From Candidatus Heritagella gallinarum (GTDB taxonomy: Bacteria > Bacillota > Clostridia > Oscillospirales > Acutalibacteraceae): a stretch of 44,769 bases of DNA. Below are positions 7,510 to 16,465 of this stretch, piece by piece; positions within the stretch are counted from its first letter, which is position 1, and the number at the start of each line of letters is the position of its first letter. Location of the stretch: positions 1 through 44,769 of the forward strand of contig CAJFNK010000038.1 of NCBI GenBank assembly GCA_904394685.1. The letters run 5' to 3'. A program made the translations under genes and the position numbers. The notes under the pieces were generated by a model, which worked only from the letters and a program-made list of their open reading frames with translations, was not told the origin of the DNA and did no database searches.

Positions 7510-7980
7510 GTGAACAAACGGAAAAAAACACCGTCTAAGCGAAGTTCCATTCTGGTGTGCGTTACCGGTCAAAAAGATTGTGACCGACTGATCCGTACCG
7601 GGCGGCATCTTGCCGACAGCCAGAAAATCGAGCTTCAGGTTCTTTGCGTTCAGCCTACTCATGCGGGTTATGAAGCCAATGGCGAGGAGCTGGAATATCT
7701 TCGGCAAACCGCACGGGATGCGGATGCTGAAATGACGGTGTTTTTTAACGATGACGCCGCTTTAATTGCTGTTGGATTTATTAAGCAGATTGGAGCCATT
7801 CATGTGGTTACCGGTATGGCAGAAGTTCCGATTAACGGGTTTGTGGATACCATTCACCGCATGGTTCCTTCCATCCCGATTTCGATGGTTTCTAAAGAAG
7901 GCGTAATCTATAATATTTGTCCAAATTCCGCAGAATGTGGCCCCCATCTTACCGCCGTGCCACAGGCTGTCACTGAATAG
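7510..7980 (+). CDS. Universal-stress-protein-like (UspA/KdpD-type) protein
   Basis: A 156-residue soluble protein. After a lysine-rich N-terminus (about 2-12) comes a Rossmann-like strand, SSILVCVTG, followed by DRLIRTGRHLA, the pattern of the Usp domain found alone or in KdpD sensor kinases. The start is GTG with AAAGGAGG 7 bases upstream, preferred over an ATG 21 bases earlier that overlaps the ribosome site. Its ligand and role are not evident; Usp domains usually bind nucleotides and serve in stress or regulatory functions. It is flanked by terminators on both sides, hence a single-gene unit. Confidence 0.65.
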   Translation: MNKRKKTPSKRSSILVCVTGQKDCDRLIRTGRHLADSQKIELQVLCVQPTHAGYEANGEELEYLRQTARDADAEMTVFFNDDAALIAVGFIKQIGAIHVVTGMAEVPINGFVDTIHRMVPSIPISMVSKEGVIYNICPNSAECGPHLTAVPQAVTE

Positions 7981-7992
7981 ATAAATCTGCTG

Positions 7993-8029
7993 CCCCCTTT
8001 GCTGTTTTATGGCTAAGGGGGTACTTTTT
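7993..8029 (+). terminator. Terminator of the Usp-like gene
   Basis: CCCCCTT (7993-7999) pairs with AAGGGGG (8015-8021), with GC/GC pairs continuing inside, followed by TACTTTTTC. Confidence 0.75.
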
Positions 8030-8040
8030 CCCATTAAGAA

Positions 8041-8050
8041 GAAACGTTTC
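8041..8050. promoter_or_regulatory. Upstream LacI/CcpA-type operator
   Basis: The perfect 10-bp palindrome GAAACGTTTC is identical to the one at 8230-8239. The centre-to-centre distance is 189 bp, about 18 helical turns. Its form resembles LacI-family and cre operators. Confidence 0.5.
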
Positions 8051-8178
8051 CATCTTGATTCACCATTTACTTCCTGATACTCCTTACAGGACAAATTCGC
8101 CTCTATCTTTAATTGCGTATTATTTAATTTATCGAAAACAATACAATAATTTTCGTGCTATATCACATCATGTTATTG

Positions 8179-8208
8179 TTGACAAACCCCATCTTTATGA
8201 TTTAGAAT
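8179..8208 (+). promoter_or_regulatory. Promoter of the GH94 gene
   Basis: TTGACA (8179-8184), 18 bases, TAGAAT (8203-8208). The operator at 8230-8239 falls just downstream of the expected start of transcription. Confidence 0.7.
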
Positions 8209-8229
8209 AGATTTATACGAAACCACAGG

Positions 8230-8239
8230 GAAACGTTTC
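8230..8239. promoter_or_regulatory. Downstream LacI/CcpA-type operator of GH94
   Basis: The palindrome GAAACGTTTC lies about 15-25 bases after the predicted transcription start. A repressor here would block initiation or elongation. Confidence 0.55.
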
Positions 8240-8295
8240 TACACAGTGTAAATCAGCATTTTAAACCCAACATGACTTTTGGAAAGGAGCTCGCT

Positions 8296-11200
8296 ATGAA
8301 ATTGACCCATTCTCCCGGATCGGTTGTTTTCCGGAAAGGCAATTCCAGCTATTCTTTTTTTCCTACCGGCGATATCGATCAGTTTTTGAACGGTAACAAT
8401 CTCATCAACGAATTTGTCGGAAATCTCAAGGAAGGTTCGGCCAATAATATTTGGCTGAGAATCTATCGGGACGGCACCATTGCTTCCTATCCCCTTCTCG
8501 GTATCCATTCCGGTTCTACCATCTACAAACAGGAAAACTCCCTAATCACAGAAGGCTGCGCCGGCGGAATTTCCTATACCGTCACCTTTATTCCCATGGA
8601 TGGTGTCTGGTTCTGGGATGTACGTCTGTCCGGAACCCATGAAACAGTCGATCTGGTATACGGCCAGGATCTGGGTATCGGTGATAAAGGCGGCGTGTTG
8701 ACCAACGAACTGTATCTTGCTCAGTATCTGGGACACACCATTTTTGAAACCGAAAATGGCTACTGCATCTGCTCCCGTCAGAACCAGACGCAGTCCAGTG
8801 GAAACCCCTACATCCAGCAGGGTTTGGTGCGTGGTAAAGCTATCGGCTATTCCACCGACGGGATGCAGTTCTTTGGAACTTCCTATAAGGCTACCCATGT
8901 CCCGCAGGCTCTTTCGGGCGATCTGGAAAACCGCAACCTGCAATTTGAATGTAGCTATACCGCCTTGCAGACTGAAAAAGTCGTATTGGACAATCCGGTT
9001 TATTTTACTTTCTATGGCTTGTTCCGGGAAAATCATGCCGATGCTGTCCGCTCTCTGGAATTCCGGGACGAGGTTCAGGAAATCTTTGCGAAAATGGAAG
9101 AAGAAGAACCCGCCGAAAAGCTGCCGGCTATTCATCTGAACCCGGAATTCGGCGCCCCCTATACCTCTCCTCAATGGGATGAAGAAACGGTCAGCCGCTA
9201 CTTCCCCAACCGCCAGCTCGAAGAATATCAGGATGGAACATTGCTCTCCTTCTTTACAGAGGATCACGCCCATATCGCCCTTCAGCAGAAAGAACTGATC
9301 TCCGAGCGCCCTCACGGCCATATCGCCGCCACTCCGGCCAGCCTGGACAAAGTTTCTTCTGATATCATCACCACTACCTATTATATGTATGGCCTGTTTA
9401 ACGGTCAGACCGTGGCAGGAAACACCTCCATGCACAAGTTCCTCTCCACTCCCAGAGGACTGCTGAACATTTTGAAGAACCCCGGCCAGCGCCTGTGGGT
9501 CAAGCTCGATGGCCAATACCGTCAGCTGGCACTGCCTGCCCTGTTTGAAATCGGTGTCAACTATGCCCGTTGGTTCTATCAGCTGCCGGAGGACATCCTG
9601 ATCGTCACCTCCTTTACGGCTGCCGATTCTATGGAAGCGGTGCTGGATGTTCACAGTGAATCCGGCAAAGCCTATTCCTTTGTCGTTACCAACCAGCTGG
9701 TTCTGGGCAGTGATGAATTCTGCAACGACATTGAAGTGGAAGAAAAAGACGGAGTTCTGCGTTTCCGCCCTGATGCGGAGTTCTGGAAGGGCAACCCCTA
9801 TCCCGGCCTGCATTATGACCTGCAAATCCCCGGCGTTTCTTATGAGTGGAGCGATGATCGCATCTTCTTTACCGACGGCGTTTCTCAAAACCACACCCTT
9901 CTCACGCTGACACTGGAGCCTGTTTCCAGCTTCCAGCTGAATATCCGTGGCGCTTTGGAGGAAGACGAGATTGCTCCCTGCACGCTTCTCTCCTTTGAAG
10001 AAGAAAAGGCCCGCTATCAGGTATATTTCCAACAGCTCACCGCTGGGTTCCAGCTGGAATCCAATCAGGAGCTGCACGAAATCCAGAAGTTGAACCAGAC
10101 GATCTGGTGGTATAGCCACAACGCCATGATTCACTTCTCAGTGCCTCACGGGTTGGAACAGCCCGGCGGCGCAGCCTGGGGAACCCGTGATATCAGCCAG
10201 GGTCCCATGGAGCTGTTCCTGGCCACGCAAAACTATCAGCTGGCACGCTGCGTGCTGCTGAACATCTTCTCACATCAGTCTGCTGAAACCGGTGAATGGC
10301 CGCAGTGGTTCATGTTTGACCGCTACACCGCCAACGCCGGAGAATGTCACGGCGACGTGGTGTTCTGGCCGCTGAAATGTGTGGGCGACTATCTCACTGC
10401 CTGCGGGGATACCTCCATTCTCAGTGAAGTTCTCCCCTATTCCTATGGCGAAAAGGCTGCCGACACCCTGATGGGACATCTCAAAACCGCTGTTTCCACG
10501 ATTGAGGAACGCTTCCTTGAGGGAACCCATCTGATCTCCTATGCCGGCGGCGACTGGGACGACACCCTCCAGCCTGCCAGCGAAGAATTGAAAGAGCGTC
10601 TGGTGAGCGCCTGGACACAGGCATTGGCCTATCAGATGATGAACACCCTGGGTCATGCGCTGCTCGGCTCCGACGAAGCATTTGCCCACAAGCTGCTGGA
10701 TATGGCCGCAAAAGTAGGCGAGTCTTTCCGGGAATACCTGATTCAAGACGGCGTGGTTGCTGGATTTGTGTTCCGTGATACCGACGGCAGCTTCCATCCC
10801 ATGCTGCATCCTGCCGATGAAAAAACCGGCATCCACTACCGCCTACTGCCCATGACTCGCAGCATCATTGCCGACCTGGCTTCCCCGGAGCAGGCACAGG
10901 AAAACGTGCGCCTGATTGATGAAAAACTCCGCTGCCCCGACGGAATCCGCCTGATGGATCGCCCCGCTCAGTATGACGGCGGCGTCAGCCACCTGTTCCG
11001 CCGTGCAGAGCAGGCCGCCAATGTAGGCCGTGAAATCAGCCTGCAATACGTCCATGCACACATTCGCTATATCGAAGCTATGTGCCATCTGGGACGCACA
11101 CAGGACGCATGGGATGCTCTGTTCCAGATCAACCCCATTCTGATTCAGGAAGCTGTCCCCAACGCACTGCCCCGTCAGAGCAACCTGTATTTCAGCAGCT

Positions 11201-11613
11201 CGGAAGGCGCTTTCTATGACCGCTATGAATATGACCGTGATTTCTCCCGCCTGCGTGAAGGAACCATTCCGGTAAAGGGCGGATGGCGGCTCTATTCCAG
11301 CGGCCCCGGTATCTATCTGCGCCAGCTGGTTTCCGGTATTCTGGGAATCCGCTTCCAGGCAAACGCACTGGAAATCGACCCGCACCTGCCTGCTCTGGCC
11401 GACGGCCTGCGCTTCACCTATCGCTGCTTTGGTGCGCTGCACACCTTTGTGTATCACGTCAACGGCTCTGGTCAAAAGGGAATCAAAGTTACCTGCGACG
11501 GCAAAGAACTGCCTGTAACCGAAGTGAAAAACCCCTATCGTATGGGTGGCGTTTCTCTTTCCAAAGAACTGCTGGCCAACTGTGACGATGAAATTCACAT
11601 CTACCTTCAATAA
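8296..11613 (+). CDS. GH94-family glycoside phosphorylase, 1,2-beta-oligoglucan phosphorylase-like
   Basis: A 1105-residue cytoplasmic-type enzyme with no signal peptide. The C-terminal half carries GH94 (alpha/alpha)6-barrel features: the GTRD segment near residue 630, the GEWPQWF and GECHGDVVFWP segments, and GDWDD at 752-756 in the place of the catalytic-acid GDWND motif. GH94 enzymes split beta-glucosides with phosphate to give glucose 1-phosphate. Cellobiose phosphorylases are about 800 residues; about 1100 residues is the size of 1,2-beta-oligoglucan (sophorose-series) phosphorylases, so that specificity is suggested but not proven. The start is fixed by GGAAAGGAG 6 bases before the ATG. 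A LacI-type operator pair brackets its promoter. No sugar transporter lies next to it. Confidence 0.8.
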   Translation: MKLTHSPGSVVFRKGNSSYSFFPTGDIDQFLNGNNLINEFVGNLKEGSANNIWLRIYRDGTIASYPLLGIHSGSTIYKQENSLITEGCAGGISYTVTFIPMDGVWFWDVRLSGTHETVDLVYGQDLGIGDKGGVLTNELYLAQYLGHTIFETENGYCICSRQNQTQSSGNPYIQQGLVRGKAIGYSTDGMQFFGTSYKATHVPQALSGDLENRNLQFECSYTALQTEKVVLDNPVYFTFYGLFRENHADAVRSLEFRDEVQEIFAKMEEEEPAEKLPAIHLNPEFGAPYTSPQWDEETVSRYFPNRQLEEYQDGTLLSFFTEDHAHIALQQKELISERPHGHIAATPASLDKVSSDIITTTYYMYGLFNGQTVAGNTSMHKFLSTPRGLLNILKNPGQRLWVKLDGQYRQLALPALFEIGVNYARWFYQLPEDILIVTSFTAADSMEAVLDVHSESGKAYSFVVTNQLVLGSDEFCNDIEVEEKDGVLRFRPDAEFWKGNPYPGLHYDLQIPGVSYEWSDDRIFFTDGVSQNHTLLTLTLEPVSSFQLNIRGALEEDEIAPCTLLSFEEEKARYQVYFQQLTAGFQLESNQELHEIQKLNQTIWWYSHNAMIHFSVPHGLEQPGGAAWGTRDISQGPMELFLATQNYQLARCVLLNIFSHQSAETGEWPQWFMFDRYTANAGECHGDVVFWPLKCVGDYLTACGDTSILSEVLPYSYGEKAADTLMGHLKTAVSTIEERFLEGTHLISYAGGDWDDTLQPASEELKERLVSAWTQALAYQMMNTLGHALLGSDEAFAHKLLDMAAKVGESFREYLIQDGVVAGFVFRDTDGSFHPMLHPADEKTGIHYRLLPMTRSIIADLASPEQAQENVRLIDEKLRCPDGIRLMDRPAQYDGGVSHLFRRAEQAANVGREISLQYVHAHIRYIEAMCHLGRTQDAWDALFQINPILIQEAVPNALPRQSNLYFSSSEGAFYDRYEYDRDFSRLREGTIPVKGGWRLYSSGPGIYLRQLVSGILGIRFQANALEIDPHLPALADGLRFTYRCFGALHTFVYHVNGSGQKGIKVTCDGKELPVTEVKNPYRMGGVSLSKELLANCDDEIHIYLQ

Positions 11614-11662
11614 TTTCTTGAAAACGCTTCTCTTGTAAGCGAAGTATTTTTCAGCATAGCCC

Positions 11663-11703
11663 AAGGGCTTGGATATAGAAATCAATTCTATATCCAAGCC
11701 CTT
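11663..11703. repeat. 18-bp perfect inverted repeat after GH94
   Basis: AAGGGCTTGGATATAGAA (11663-11680) and its exact complement (11686-11703) enclose the loop ATCAA. Only a weak T-run (ACTGTTTTAT) follows. It probably ends GH94 transcription or protects the 3' end, and may act in both directions. Confidence 0.7.
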
Positions 11704-11739
11704 ACTGTTTTATAGCAGTTTATTGATAAATACACAAAC

Positions 11740-11766
11740 AAAAACGGCACAGCCTGAGCTGTGCCG
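11740..11766 (-). terminator. Terminator of the GH125 gene
   Basis: CGGCACAGC (11745-11753) pairs with GCTGTGCCG (11758-11766), and on the minus strand TTTTTGTTTG follows. Confidence 0.85.
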
Positions 11767-11812
11767 CTTCTTATGATAGGTAAGGCAGGAATTTCGACAA
11801 TCCCTTTCAGTA

Positions 11813-13090
11813 TCAGTCCAGATCTCCCTTTTCGAGGCAGAACATCACAAACTCGCTGAACAGGGAGTTTGACCATGCAAACCACGGACGGGTGAACTTG
11901 CTGGGGTCATCTTTATGGAAGCCTTCGTGCATATAGCCTGTTCCGGCATCGCTGTTTTCCAGCATATCCAGCAGGCGCAGCCGCTCCTCTTTGCTGGAAC
12001 TGGTCAGCCCCTGCATGGAAAGGGCAATCTGCCAAATGTACTCCGGGGGAGTATGGGGGCTGCCAACACCGCTGGCAAAGGTTCCTTCATAATAATAGGG
12101 GTTTTCGTGGCTTAGGACAAACCGGCGGGTATTGAGATATACCGGGTCCTCCGGGTCACAGTATCCCAAATAGGGGATGGACATCAGGCTGGGAACATTG
12201 GCGTCGTCCATGTGGACATAGTTTCCAAGTCCATCGGTTTCATAGGCATAGATTTTGCCAAACTTGGGATGATCTACCACACCATAGTTCTCAATGCCTT
12301 CCCGGATTTCACCGGCCAGCATCTCGGCCTCATTGGCGAGCGCTTCATCATCGGCAACCGTGCGGCAAATCTCCGCCAGATAGCCCAGCACCACGCAGGC
12401 AAACATATTGGAGGGAATCAGGTACGGATACACACAGGCATCGTCGCTGGGACGGAAGCCGCACCAGGTCATCCCTGTCACCGCACAGGGAGCGCCCTTT
12501 CCGTTATGGCTCAGGGTATCCTGTGCAAATTCGGTGTTGCGGATAAAGTAATAATCCGAGTCTTCGGCGTGATTCTGCTCCTTTTCCCACAGGCCGACGA
12601 TCAGTTCCATGGTCTCAAAGAACTTCTCATCAAAGATATCGGTACGGCCGGTAGTTTTCCAGAACATCCATGCCAGTTGGATGGGATAGCACAGGGAGTC
12701 AATCTCATACTTGCGTTCCCACACCCAAGGACCCTGACGGGGCTCGTCCGGCTCCCAGCACTGGTTGTTGGGCTCGGAGTTAAAAGCGTTGGCATAGGGG
12801 TCGATATTGATGCAGAACAGCTGGCGGCGAATCAGGCCGGCAATCAGGTCGGCCACATCCTGCTGATGGGCTGCCAGCGGCAGATAATGGCGCACCTGTG
12901 CGGTAGAGTCCCGCAGCCACATAGCGGGGATATCGCCGGTGAGGACAAAGGTAGAACCGTCTTCCAGCTGCTTGACGGTAGTGTCCATGGTATTGGGATA
13001 GCAATTGCGGAACAGCTGGGCCAGCTTGGGGCGGGATTCCAGCTGTTCACAAATGCGATCAATTTCGGGTTTCAGGTTCGGTAAAGACAT
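11813..13090 (-). CDS. GH125 metal-independent exo-alpha-mannosidase
   Basis: A 425-residue protein matching glycoside hydrolase family 125 in length and in the [13 protein letters not shown] segment (about 53-65) near the N-terminus, followed by [15 protein letters not shown] and the C-terminal YMHEGF and [10 protein letters not shown] segments. The family removes terminal alpha-mannose (often alpha-1,6) from mannans or N-glycans by inversion. There is no signal peptide, so its substrate must be imported. AAAGGAG lies 9 bases before the ATG. It follows the cyclophilin gene by 33 bases and probably shares its promoter. Confidence 0.9.
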   Translation of the reverse strand: MSLPNLKPEIDRICEQLESRPKLAQLFRNCYPNTMDTTVKQLEDGSTFVLTGDIPAMWLRDSTAQVRHYLPLAAHQQDVADLIAGLIRRQLFCINIDPYANAFNSEPNNQCWEPDEPRQGPWVWERKYEIDSLCYPIQLAWMFWKTTGRTDIFDEKFFETMELIVGLWEKEQNHAEDSDYYFIRNTEFAQDTLSHNGKGAPCAVTGMTWCGFRPSDDACVYPYLIPSNMFACVVLGYLAEICRTVADDEALANEAEMLAGEIREGIENYGVVDHPKFGKIYAYETDGLGNYVHMDDANVPSLMSIPYLGYCDPEDPVYLNTRRFVLSHENPYYYEGTFASGVGSPHTPPEYIWQIALSMQGLTSSSKEERLRLLDMLENSDAGTGYMHEGFHKDDPSKFTRPWFAWSNSLFSEFVMFCLEKGDLD

Positions 13091-13123
13091 TTTGATATAC
13101 TCCTTTTCTTGACGAAAGCCGAA

Positions 13124-13651
13124 TCAGCCATGCTCCGGCCCCATTTCGGGTTCGTCATATTCCACGCCAAAGGTCTCAACAGTCACTTTTTCCATGATCT
13201 GGTTTTCATAGGGGCGGTCGCTGTAATCACGCTTGGCGGAAACAATCGCATCGGCTGCTTCCATTCCTTCAATCACCTTGCCAAACGCCGCATACTGGCC
13301 GTCAAGGTGCGGGGCGTCGGCCACCATCACAAAGAACTGGGAACCAGCGCTGTTGGGGCGCATGGAGCGAGCCATAGAAAGAACTCCACGGGTGTGGCGC
13401 AGATTATTCTGGAAACCGTTGGCGGAAAACTCCCCCTTGATCCCATAACCGGGTCCACCCATGCCGCTGCCCTCAGGATCGCCGCCCTGAATCATAAAGC
13501 CGGGAATGACACGATGGAAAATCGTGCCGTCATAGAATCCCTTTTTCACCAGAGAAATAAAATTGTTGACGGTGTTGGGAGCGATTTCGGGATACAGTTC
13601 TGCCCTAAAAGTACCGGCAGTGGTCTGGAAGGTTACGATTGGATTGCTCAT
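13124..13651 (-). CDS. Cyclophilin-type peptidyl-prolyl cis-trans isomerase
   Basis: A 175-residue cytoplasmic isomerase that speeds proline isomerisation during folding. Cyclophilin motifs are clear: the FHRVIPGFMIQGGD block with the catalytic Arg, GSQFF, and a core HLDGQYAAFGKV segment. No signal peptide is present. The ATG at 13651 has GGAGGAG 6-7 bases upstream; a start 5 codons earlier would overlap that site. It has its own promoter (13753-13781) and is followed by the GH125 gene. Confidence 0.95.
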   Translation of the reverse strand: MSNPIVTFQTTAGTFRAELYPEIAPNTVNNFISLVKKGFYDGTIFHRVIPGFMIQGGDPEGSGMGGPGYGIKGEFSANGFQNNLRHTRGVLSMARSMRPNSAGSQFFVMVADAPHLDGQYAAFGKVIEGMEAADAIVSAKRDYSDRPYENQIMEKVTVETFGVEYDEPEMGPEHG

Positions 13652-13752
13652 TGGATTCTCCTCCATTCAGTTGAGATCATTCCAAGCAGTGGTTGTGATG
13701 AAACTACTGCATTTGGAAAAATCTGTAATTAAATTGCAATGAATTATTATCT

Positions 13753-13781
13753 ATTATACCTGTCCTGCATCAAAAAAACAA
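13753..13781 (-). promoter_or_regulatory. Promoter of the cyclophilin-GH125 unit
   Basis: TTGTTT (13781-13776), 17 bases, TATAAT (13758-13753) on the minus strand. Confidence 0.75.
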
Positions 13782-13810
13782 TCTAAAAAAGTATGGTTTC
13801 CTTCTTGACT

Positions 13811-14563
13811 TTATGATAACACCAGTTCAACCGGGCAATGATCGCTCCCCAAAACATCGGCATGAATATTGCTTTGTTGCAGCCGGGGTAATAACCGCTC
13901 CGAAATCAGGAAATAATCGATGCGCCAGCCGGTGTTGTTGGCACGGGCATTGCCCATATAAGACCACCAGGTATAGGCGCCGGTTTCTTCGGGGTGCAAA
14001 GCCCGGAAGGTATCCACAAAACCACTTGCCAGCAGTTCGGAAAACTTTCCCCGTTCCTCATATGAATACCCTGCGCTCCCGATATTGGGCTTGGGATTTT
14101 TCAAATCAATGGCTCGGTGTGCCACGTTCATATCTCCACAAACAATCACAGGCTTTTTGGCATCCAGCTGCATCAGATAACGCCTAAAGGCATCCTCCCA
14201 TTCCATCCGGTATGCCACCCGCACCAGTTCCCGCTGGGAGTTGGGGGTATACACCGTCACCAGATAAAAGTCCTCCATTTCTAATGTAATAGAGCGGCCT
14301 TCTCCGGTATGGGCTTCGTCGCCAATATCATAAGAAACCGAAAGCGGCTTGTGGCGGGTAAAAATCGCCGTACCGGAATAGCCCTTTTTTTCAGCAGAAT
14401 TCCAGTACATCTCATATCCATCCAGCTCAAAATCAGCTTGTTCCGGCTGCATTTTCGTTTCCTGTACACAGAAAAAATCTGCCTGTTGTGCTGCAAAGTA
14501 CTCTAAAAAACCCTTGTTCAAGCAGGCCCGAAGGCCGTTGACGTTCCAGGATATCATTTTCAT
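13811..14563 (-). CDS. exoA: Exodeoxyribonuclease III / AP endonuclease
   Basis: A 250-residue enzyme of the Xth family that cleaves DNA at abasic sites and removes blocked 3' ends in base-excision repair. Metal and catalytic motifs are present: SWNVNGLRA at the start, the metal-binding Glu in VQETK, GDMNVAHR, the WWSY and RIDYFL segments, and the final SDHCPV with the catalytic Asp-His. The ATG at 14563 has AGGAGG 11 bases upstream; a 23-codon extension is possible but has no ribosome site. Confidence 0.96.
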   Translation of the reverse strand: MKMISWNVNGLRACLNKGFLEYFAAQQADFFCVQETKMQPEQADFELDGYEMYWNSAEKKGYSGTAIFTRHKPLSVSYDIGDEAHTGEGRSITLEMEDFYLVTVYTPNSQRELVRVAYRMEWEDAFRRYLMQLDAKKPVIVCGDMNVAHRAIDLKNPKPNIGSAGYSYEERGKFSELLASGFVDTFRALHPEETGAYTWWSYMGNARANNTGWRIDYFLISERLLPRLQQSNIHADVLGSDHCPVELVLS

Positions 14564-14781
14564 ACGATTGCTTGCCTCCTGTATGACTTTGTTATTTTCA
14601 GTATACCACAAAGTGCCACCAGCCAAAAGCACAAATTGATTTTGAAAAATTGAAAAATTGGTAAACTCTCATAAAATCCTACCTACTATATCAAAAATGA
14701 TGTATAATAAAGGTAGAAACCTGTATTCTATAAAGGGTCGAGAATCTACCCTTTTAAACGGAACGTAAGGAGGCGTGCTTT

Positions 14782-16380
14782 ATGAAACTGTATTTTTACG
14801 GTGCAGATAAGGAAGTCACCGGCAGTTGCCACTGCATCGAGGCTTGCGGAAAAACCTTTCTGATTGACTGCGGCCTGCGACAGGGCGCCGATGATGATGG
14901 AAACGACATTTTGCCATTTAAAGCATCGCAGATTGATTTTGTAATCGTGACACATGCTCATATTGACCACAGCGGCCGCCTTCCTCTGCTGGTGAAAGAG
15001 GGGTTCCGAGGACGTATCTATGCCAGCGGAGCCACCTGTGACTTGCTGGAAATCATGCTCATGGACAGCGCCCGTATCCAGGAAATGGACGCAGAACTGG
15101 AAAATCGAAAAGGCCGCCGTGCCGGGCGGGAAGAAGCACAGCCTATCTATACCGTCCAGGATGCCGAAAACACTCTGCCCTATCTGACCGCCTGTACCTA
15201 TAGGCAGCCGGTGGAACCTTCTCCGGGCATCTCCTTTACCATGACCGATGCCGGCCACCTTTTGGGCTCTGCCAGCGTGACCATTCGATTGACAGAAGGG
15301 GACATCACTAAAACCATTGTTTTCTCCGGCGATATCGGCAGCCCCAACCGCCCCATCATCCGGGACCCACAATACTTAAAGGAAGCCGATTATGTGGTGA
15401 TGGAATCCACCTATGGCAATCGGGAGCATGAGCGGGTAACAGATTACCGGGTGCAGCTAGCGGAGATCATCGACGATACCTTGACCAAGGGGGGAAACGT
15501 CGTCATTCCCAGCTTTGCGGTAGGACGCACACAGGAACTGCTCTATTTGCTCCGTGAGATCAAAGAAGACGGGCTGGTGACCCGCCATCCTGATTTTCCA
15601 GTATATGTAGACAGCCCGCTGGCTACCAGAGCAACCAATATTTATAGCGGTGACCTCACCGGCTATGCGGATGAAGAAACGGTAGAAGTCATTAAGAGCG
15701 GCTACAACCCGATTCGTTTTCCCGACCTGCGGCTGTGTGAGAGTGTGGAAGAATCCAAAACGCTCAACACAGATGGAGTTCCCAAGGTGATCATTTCCTC
15801 CAGCGGTATGTGTGAAGCCGGACGTATCCGCCATCATCTAAAGCACAATCTTTGGCGCAAGGAAAGCACCATTCTGTTTGTGGGATATCAGGCAGAAGGT
15901 ACGCTGGGACGGAGATTGATTGATGGGGTTCCCAGCGTCAAACTGTTTGGAGAAGAAATCGTGGTGATGGCTCGAATTTGTAATTTCCGGGCACTTTCGG
16001 CACACGCCGACAAAACTGGCTTGCTGCGTTGGATCACATCCTTCTCCCCTATTCCCCGGCGGGTCTTTGTGGTACACGGGGAGGCGGAATCCGCTGCTAC
16101 TTTTTCCGCTACTTTGCAGGCAATGGGATATCAGTCTATTGTGCCAAACTACCTTGCGGCCTATGATCTCCTCACCGACCAGCTAATCAGCGAAGGGTTG
16201 GAACCCACTGAAAAGCGTTCTCGCCAGAAACGCCGTGCTGCTTCTTCGGTCTATGCCCGTCTGGTGGCGGCAGGGCGGCGGCTGCTTCAGGTTATCGCCC
16301 ACAACGAAGGCGGCGCCAACAAAGATTTGGCACGATTTGCCGACCAGATTATTTCTCTTTGCGACAAGTGGGATCGATGA
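14782..16380 (+). CDS. MBL-fold beta-CASP nuclease (RNA-processing metallo-hydrolase)
   Basis: A 532-residue protein of the beta-CASP branch of the metallo-beta-lactamase family (bacterial homologues of CPSF/RNase J-like nucleases). The zinc signature THAHIDH is at 57-63, a second His lies in the TDAGHLLGSA segment, the beta-CASP SSSGMCEAGR segment and the FRALSAHADK and VVHGE motifs follow. About 60 basic residues close the C-terminus (about 470-532). Family members cut RNA or single-stranded DNA; the natural substrate here is unknown. AAGGAGG precedes the ATG by 8 bases. The leader contains a small hairpin AAAGGGT/ACCCTTT. A terminator follows. Confidence 0.9.
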   Translation: MKLYFYGADKEVTGSCHCIEACGKTFLIDCGLRQGADDDGNDILPFKASQIDFVIVTHAHIDHSGRLPLLVKEGFRGRIYASGATCDLLEIMLMDSARIQEMDAELENRKGRRAGREEAQPIYTVQDAENTLPYLTACTYRQPVEPSPGISFTMTDAGHLLGSASVTIRLTEGDITKTIVFSGDIGSPNRPIIRDPQYLKEADYVVMESTYGNREHERVTDYRVQLAEIIDDTLTKGGNVVIPSFAVGRTQELLYLLREIKEDGLVTRHPDFPVYVDSPLATRATNIYSGDLTGYADEETVEVIKSGYNPIRFPDLRLCESVEESKTLNTDGVPKVIISSSGMCEAGRIRHHLKHNLWRKESTILFVGYQAEGTLGRRLIDGVPSVKLFGEEIVVMARICNFRALSAHADKTGLLRWITSFSPIPRRVFVVHGEAESAATFSATLQAMGYQSIVPNYLAAYDLLTDQLISEGLEPTEKRSRQKRRAASSVYARLVAAGRRLLQVIAHNEGGANKDLARFADQIISLCDKWDR

Positions 16381-16407
16381 TCGATAAATTCATATCATCA
16401 ACACTAG

Positions 16408-16436
16408 AAAGAGCCTGCATTCAGTGCAGGCTCTTT
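16408..16436 (+). terminator. Terminator of the beta-CASP nuclease gene
   Basis: AAAGAGCCTGCA (16408-16419) pairs with TGCAGGCTCTTT (16425-16436), and the T-run continues to TTTTTTG. Confidence 0.92.
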
Positions 16437-16465
16437 TTTGGCAAGAAATTAGTTCAGCAGAGCAG

